This document shows positions 14,348-15,622 of a DNA stretch of 15,622 nucleotides, in pieces. The notes under the pieces were generated by a model. It saw only the letters and a list, made by a program, of their open reading frames with translations. It had not been told where the DNA came from and searched no databases. Position numbers and translations under genes: made by a program. Origin of the DNA: Candidatus Gastranaerophilales bacterium (GTDB lineage: Bacteria > Cyanobacteriota > Vampirovibrionia > Gastranaerophilales > Gastranaerophilaceae); the NCBI GenBank assembly GCA_944324205.1, contig CALUVK010000022.1, positions 1-15,622 of the forward strand, written 5' to 3'. How positions within the stretch are numbered: the first letter of the stretch is position 1; the number at the start of each line of letters is the position of its first letter.

Positions 14348-14860
14348 TTACATCTGTTCTTTGTTTTCAATTATAGGTTGTATATCAAGTTTTGATATTA
14401 CTCTTGAAGCTTTGGCAAATTTATAAGTGCCCGGCGGGGTTGTAATAGCCAGTGAAGTTGCAAAACCTGCCGATAAACCGGCAACAATACCTGCAACACA
14501 TGATAAAATTATTTTTAACGTTGAAGCTTTCCTTGTTAAAGCATATGGAACAGCAAGACCCAATAAAGCCCCGGTACCAGTAATAATACGAGAAGTCATT
14601 CTTCTTTTTTTTATTTTTTCTTCTGAAGAGTTTTCGGTTACATATTTTTGGATTTTTGGTGCAGCTTCCATTATATCCCGATAAGATTGTTCAAATTTAT
14701 CAGTATCCTTTCCGGCAACAGTCAATTTTCCAGCTTCTTCTCCGTTGGAGTCTATTACACGGTACAAAACTCTTCCGTTTTCAGATGCTCCAATACGCTG
14801 AATATTACCATAAGAATTTTGTTTAAAGTTACTTATACCAACATTTATTCCGCTGACCAT
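14348..14860 (-). CDS. Unassigned small membrane protein with two glycine-rich helices
   Basis: I do not recognise this 170-residue protein. The N-terminal half (about 1-88) is soluble, with a beta-like stretch GRVLYRVIDSNGEEAGKLTV (29-48) and then a charged helix and a KIKKRR patch. Two hydrophobic segments follow, at about 91-109 (GTGALLGLAVPYAL) and 115-140 (IILSCVAGIVAGLSAGFATS), rich in glycine and alanine. The tail is short and polar. With basic residues before TM1 and between the helices, a hairpin anchored with the N-terminal domain in the cytosol is plausible. GAAGGTGG before the ATG supports the start. The promoter lies just upstream, so it is separate from recR. gyrB follows after 85 bp with its own promoter. 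Confidence 0.7.
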   Translation of the reverse strand: MVSGINVGISNFKQNSYGNIQRIGASENGRVLYRVIDSNGEEAGKLTVAGKDTDKFEQSYRDIMEAAPKIQKYVTENSSEEKIKKRRMTSRIITGTGALLGLAVPYALTRKASTLKIILSCVAGIVAGLSAGFATSLAITTPPGTYKFAKASRVISKLDIQPIIENKEQM

Positions 14861-14899
14861 AAAACCACCTTCACACTTATATCTATAATGTACTCTTAT

Positions 14900-14908
14900 A
14901 TTATAACA
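14900..14908 (-). promoter_or_regulatory. Extended -10 promoter of the two-helix membrane protein
   Basis: On the minus strand TGT-TATAAT (14908-14900) occurs in TTTGTTATAATAT, a 13-nt word identical to the one at the toxin-antitoxin promoter. Initiation near 14893 gives a leader of about 33 nt. The remaining part of the 165-bp gap to recR shows only AT-rich sequence and a weak TTCTT/AAGAA palindrome after the recR stop. Confidence 0.55.
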
Positions 14909-15025
14909 AACGCATATAAATTCAAAAATTTGCTACCTGAAAAAAGTTTAAATAAAATTAACTGCTAAACACTTTGTTATTACTGAAAAATTTGGCATTT
15001 ACAATTCTTAACAAGTCAAGAATAT

Positions 15026-15622
15026 TTATAATTCCCTGCGTCCTTCTATAGCTCTTGCTAATGTCACTTCATCCGCGTATTCCAAATCCGCGCCAACCGG
15101 AAGTCCGAACGCGATACGCGAAATCTTTATTCCGAAAGGTTTAATAAGCTTTGTTAGATACAGACTCGTAGCCTCACCTTCAACAGAAGGGGAAAGCGCT
15201 AAAATAACTTCCTGAACACTCTCATCCGTAAGCCTTGTAAGCAGTTCTTTTATTCTGATATCTTCCGCGCCAATTCCGTCCATAGGAGATATAAGCCCCT
15301 GCAAGACATGATAAAGCCCCCTATACTCATTAGTTTTCTCTATTGCAATAAGGTCTTTTGTTTCAGCTACAACGCAAATTACAGAGCGGTTACGGTTAGT
15401 TGATTCACAAATTTCACACGGACTCTGAGTCGATATATTAAAACAAATTTCGCAGGTTTTTGAATTTTTTTTGGCCTCAAGTATAGCATTTGCAAACTTT
15501 TCCACTTCGCTTAAAGGCATTTTTAACACCTGAAAAGCCATCCTTTGAGCCGATTTCGGCCCCACGGACGGAAATTTCTGAAACTGTTCTATTAACGCTG
15601 CTATAGATTTTGGATAAATCAT
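15026..15622 (-). CDS. recR: Recombination protein RecR
   Basis: RecR acts with RecO and RecF to load RecA on gapped single-stranded DNA. The length (198 residues) is the family norm. An N-terminal helix-hairpin-helix includes FPSVGPKSAQRMAF (17-30). A C4 zinc finger follows: C57-x2-C60 and C69-x2-C72. The TOPRIM domain (about 80-175) includes VVAETKDLIAIE and the LSPSVEGEATSLYL box. The end carries FGLPVGADLEYADEVTLARAIEGR, the RecR signature. The ATG is the last codon of the window (15620-15622), so the coding region appears complete but its ribosome site and any upstream partner (often dnaX or a YbaB-type gene in other bacteria) lie outside. Confidence 0.97.
   Translation of the reverse strand: MIYPKSIAALIEQFQKFPSVGPKSAQRMAFQVLKMPLSEVEKFANAILEAKKNSKTCEICFNISTQSPCEICESTNRNRSVICVVAETKDLIAIEKTNEYRGLYHVLQGLISPMDGIGAEDIRIKELLTRLTDESVQEVILALSPSVEGEATSLYLTKLIKPFGIKISRIAFGLPVGADLEYADEVTLARAIEGRREL

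Overview
The window is AT-rich chromosomal DNA holding ordinary housekeeping genes mixed with lineage-specific small proteins. Low GC, short intergenic gaps, Shine-Dalgarno sites of AGGAG type, a cytosolic c-di-GMP PilZ protein and several unassigned small proteins fit an uncultured gut-type bacterium. My best guess is the non-photosynthetic cyanobacterial relatives (Gastranaerophilales/Vampirovibrionia, 'Melainabacteria'). That placement is an impression from protein style, not a phylogenetic result. A Firmicute-like origin is the main alternative.

Left part (1-3467, all genes on the minus strand): an imperfect palindromic repeat is followed by a two-gene ParD/ParE-type toxin-antitoxin module with its own promoter and a likely operator. 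Upstream of it lies a probable three-gene unit: a small secreted protein, a PilZ-domain protein (4-bp ATGA overlap) and lepA (EF4). The first gene of that unit has a promoter placed so that its mRNA should start at or next to the ATG (leaderless).

Middle (3506-9144, mostly plus strand): a HAD hydrolase overlaps tail-to-tail by 32 bp with an unusual Cys/Gly/Phe-rich small membrane-type protein on the minus strand. Next comes a plus-strand unit with a FlgM-like small protein, a TPR protein and a YkgJ-type cysteine-cluster protein. After it an unassigned 191-residue protein overlaps the start of adenine deaminase (ade) by 13 nt. The leader of that last pair contains an 11-nt perfect antisense copy of its own ribosome binding site.

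Right part (9156-15622, all minus strand): recR ends here, with its start codon exactly at the window edge. It is followed by an unassigned two-helix membrane protein, then gyrB, ktrB (TrkH family), ktrA and a two-TM HAMP protein with no output domain. gyrB to the HAMP gene are closely packed (34 bp, 10 bp and a TAATG overlap) and are probably co-transcribed. KtrB and KtrA together form a potassium uptake channel with a cytosolic nucleotide-gated ring; the HAMP protein is a possible accessory sensor.

No tRNA, rRNA, CRISPR array, insertion sequence or prophage gene was seen. The most interesting leads are the Cys/Gly-rich protein at 4161-4514, the FlgM-like gene next to a TPR gene, the orphan HAMP protein behind ktrAB, the self-complementary ade leader, and a 15-of-16-nt promoter motif shared by the ade unit and gyrB.
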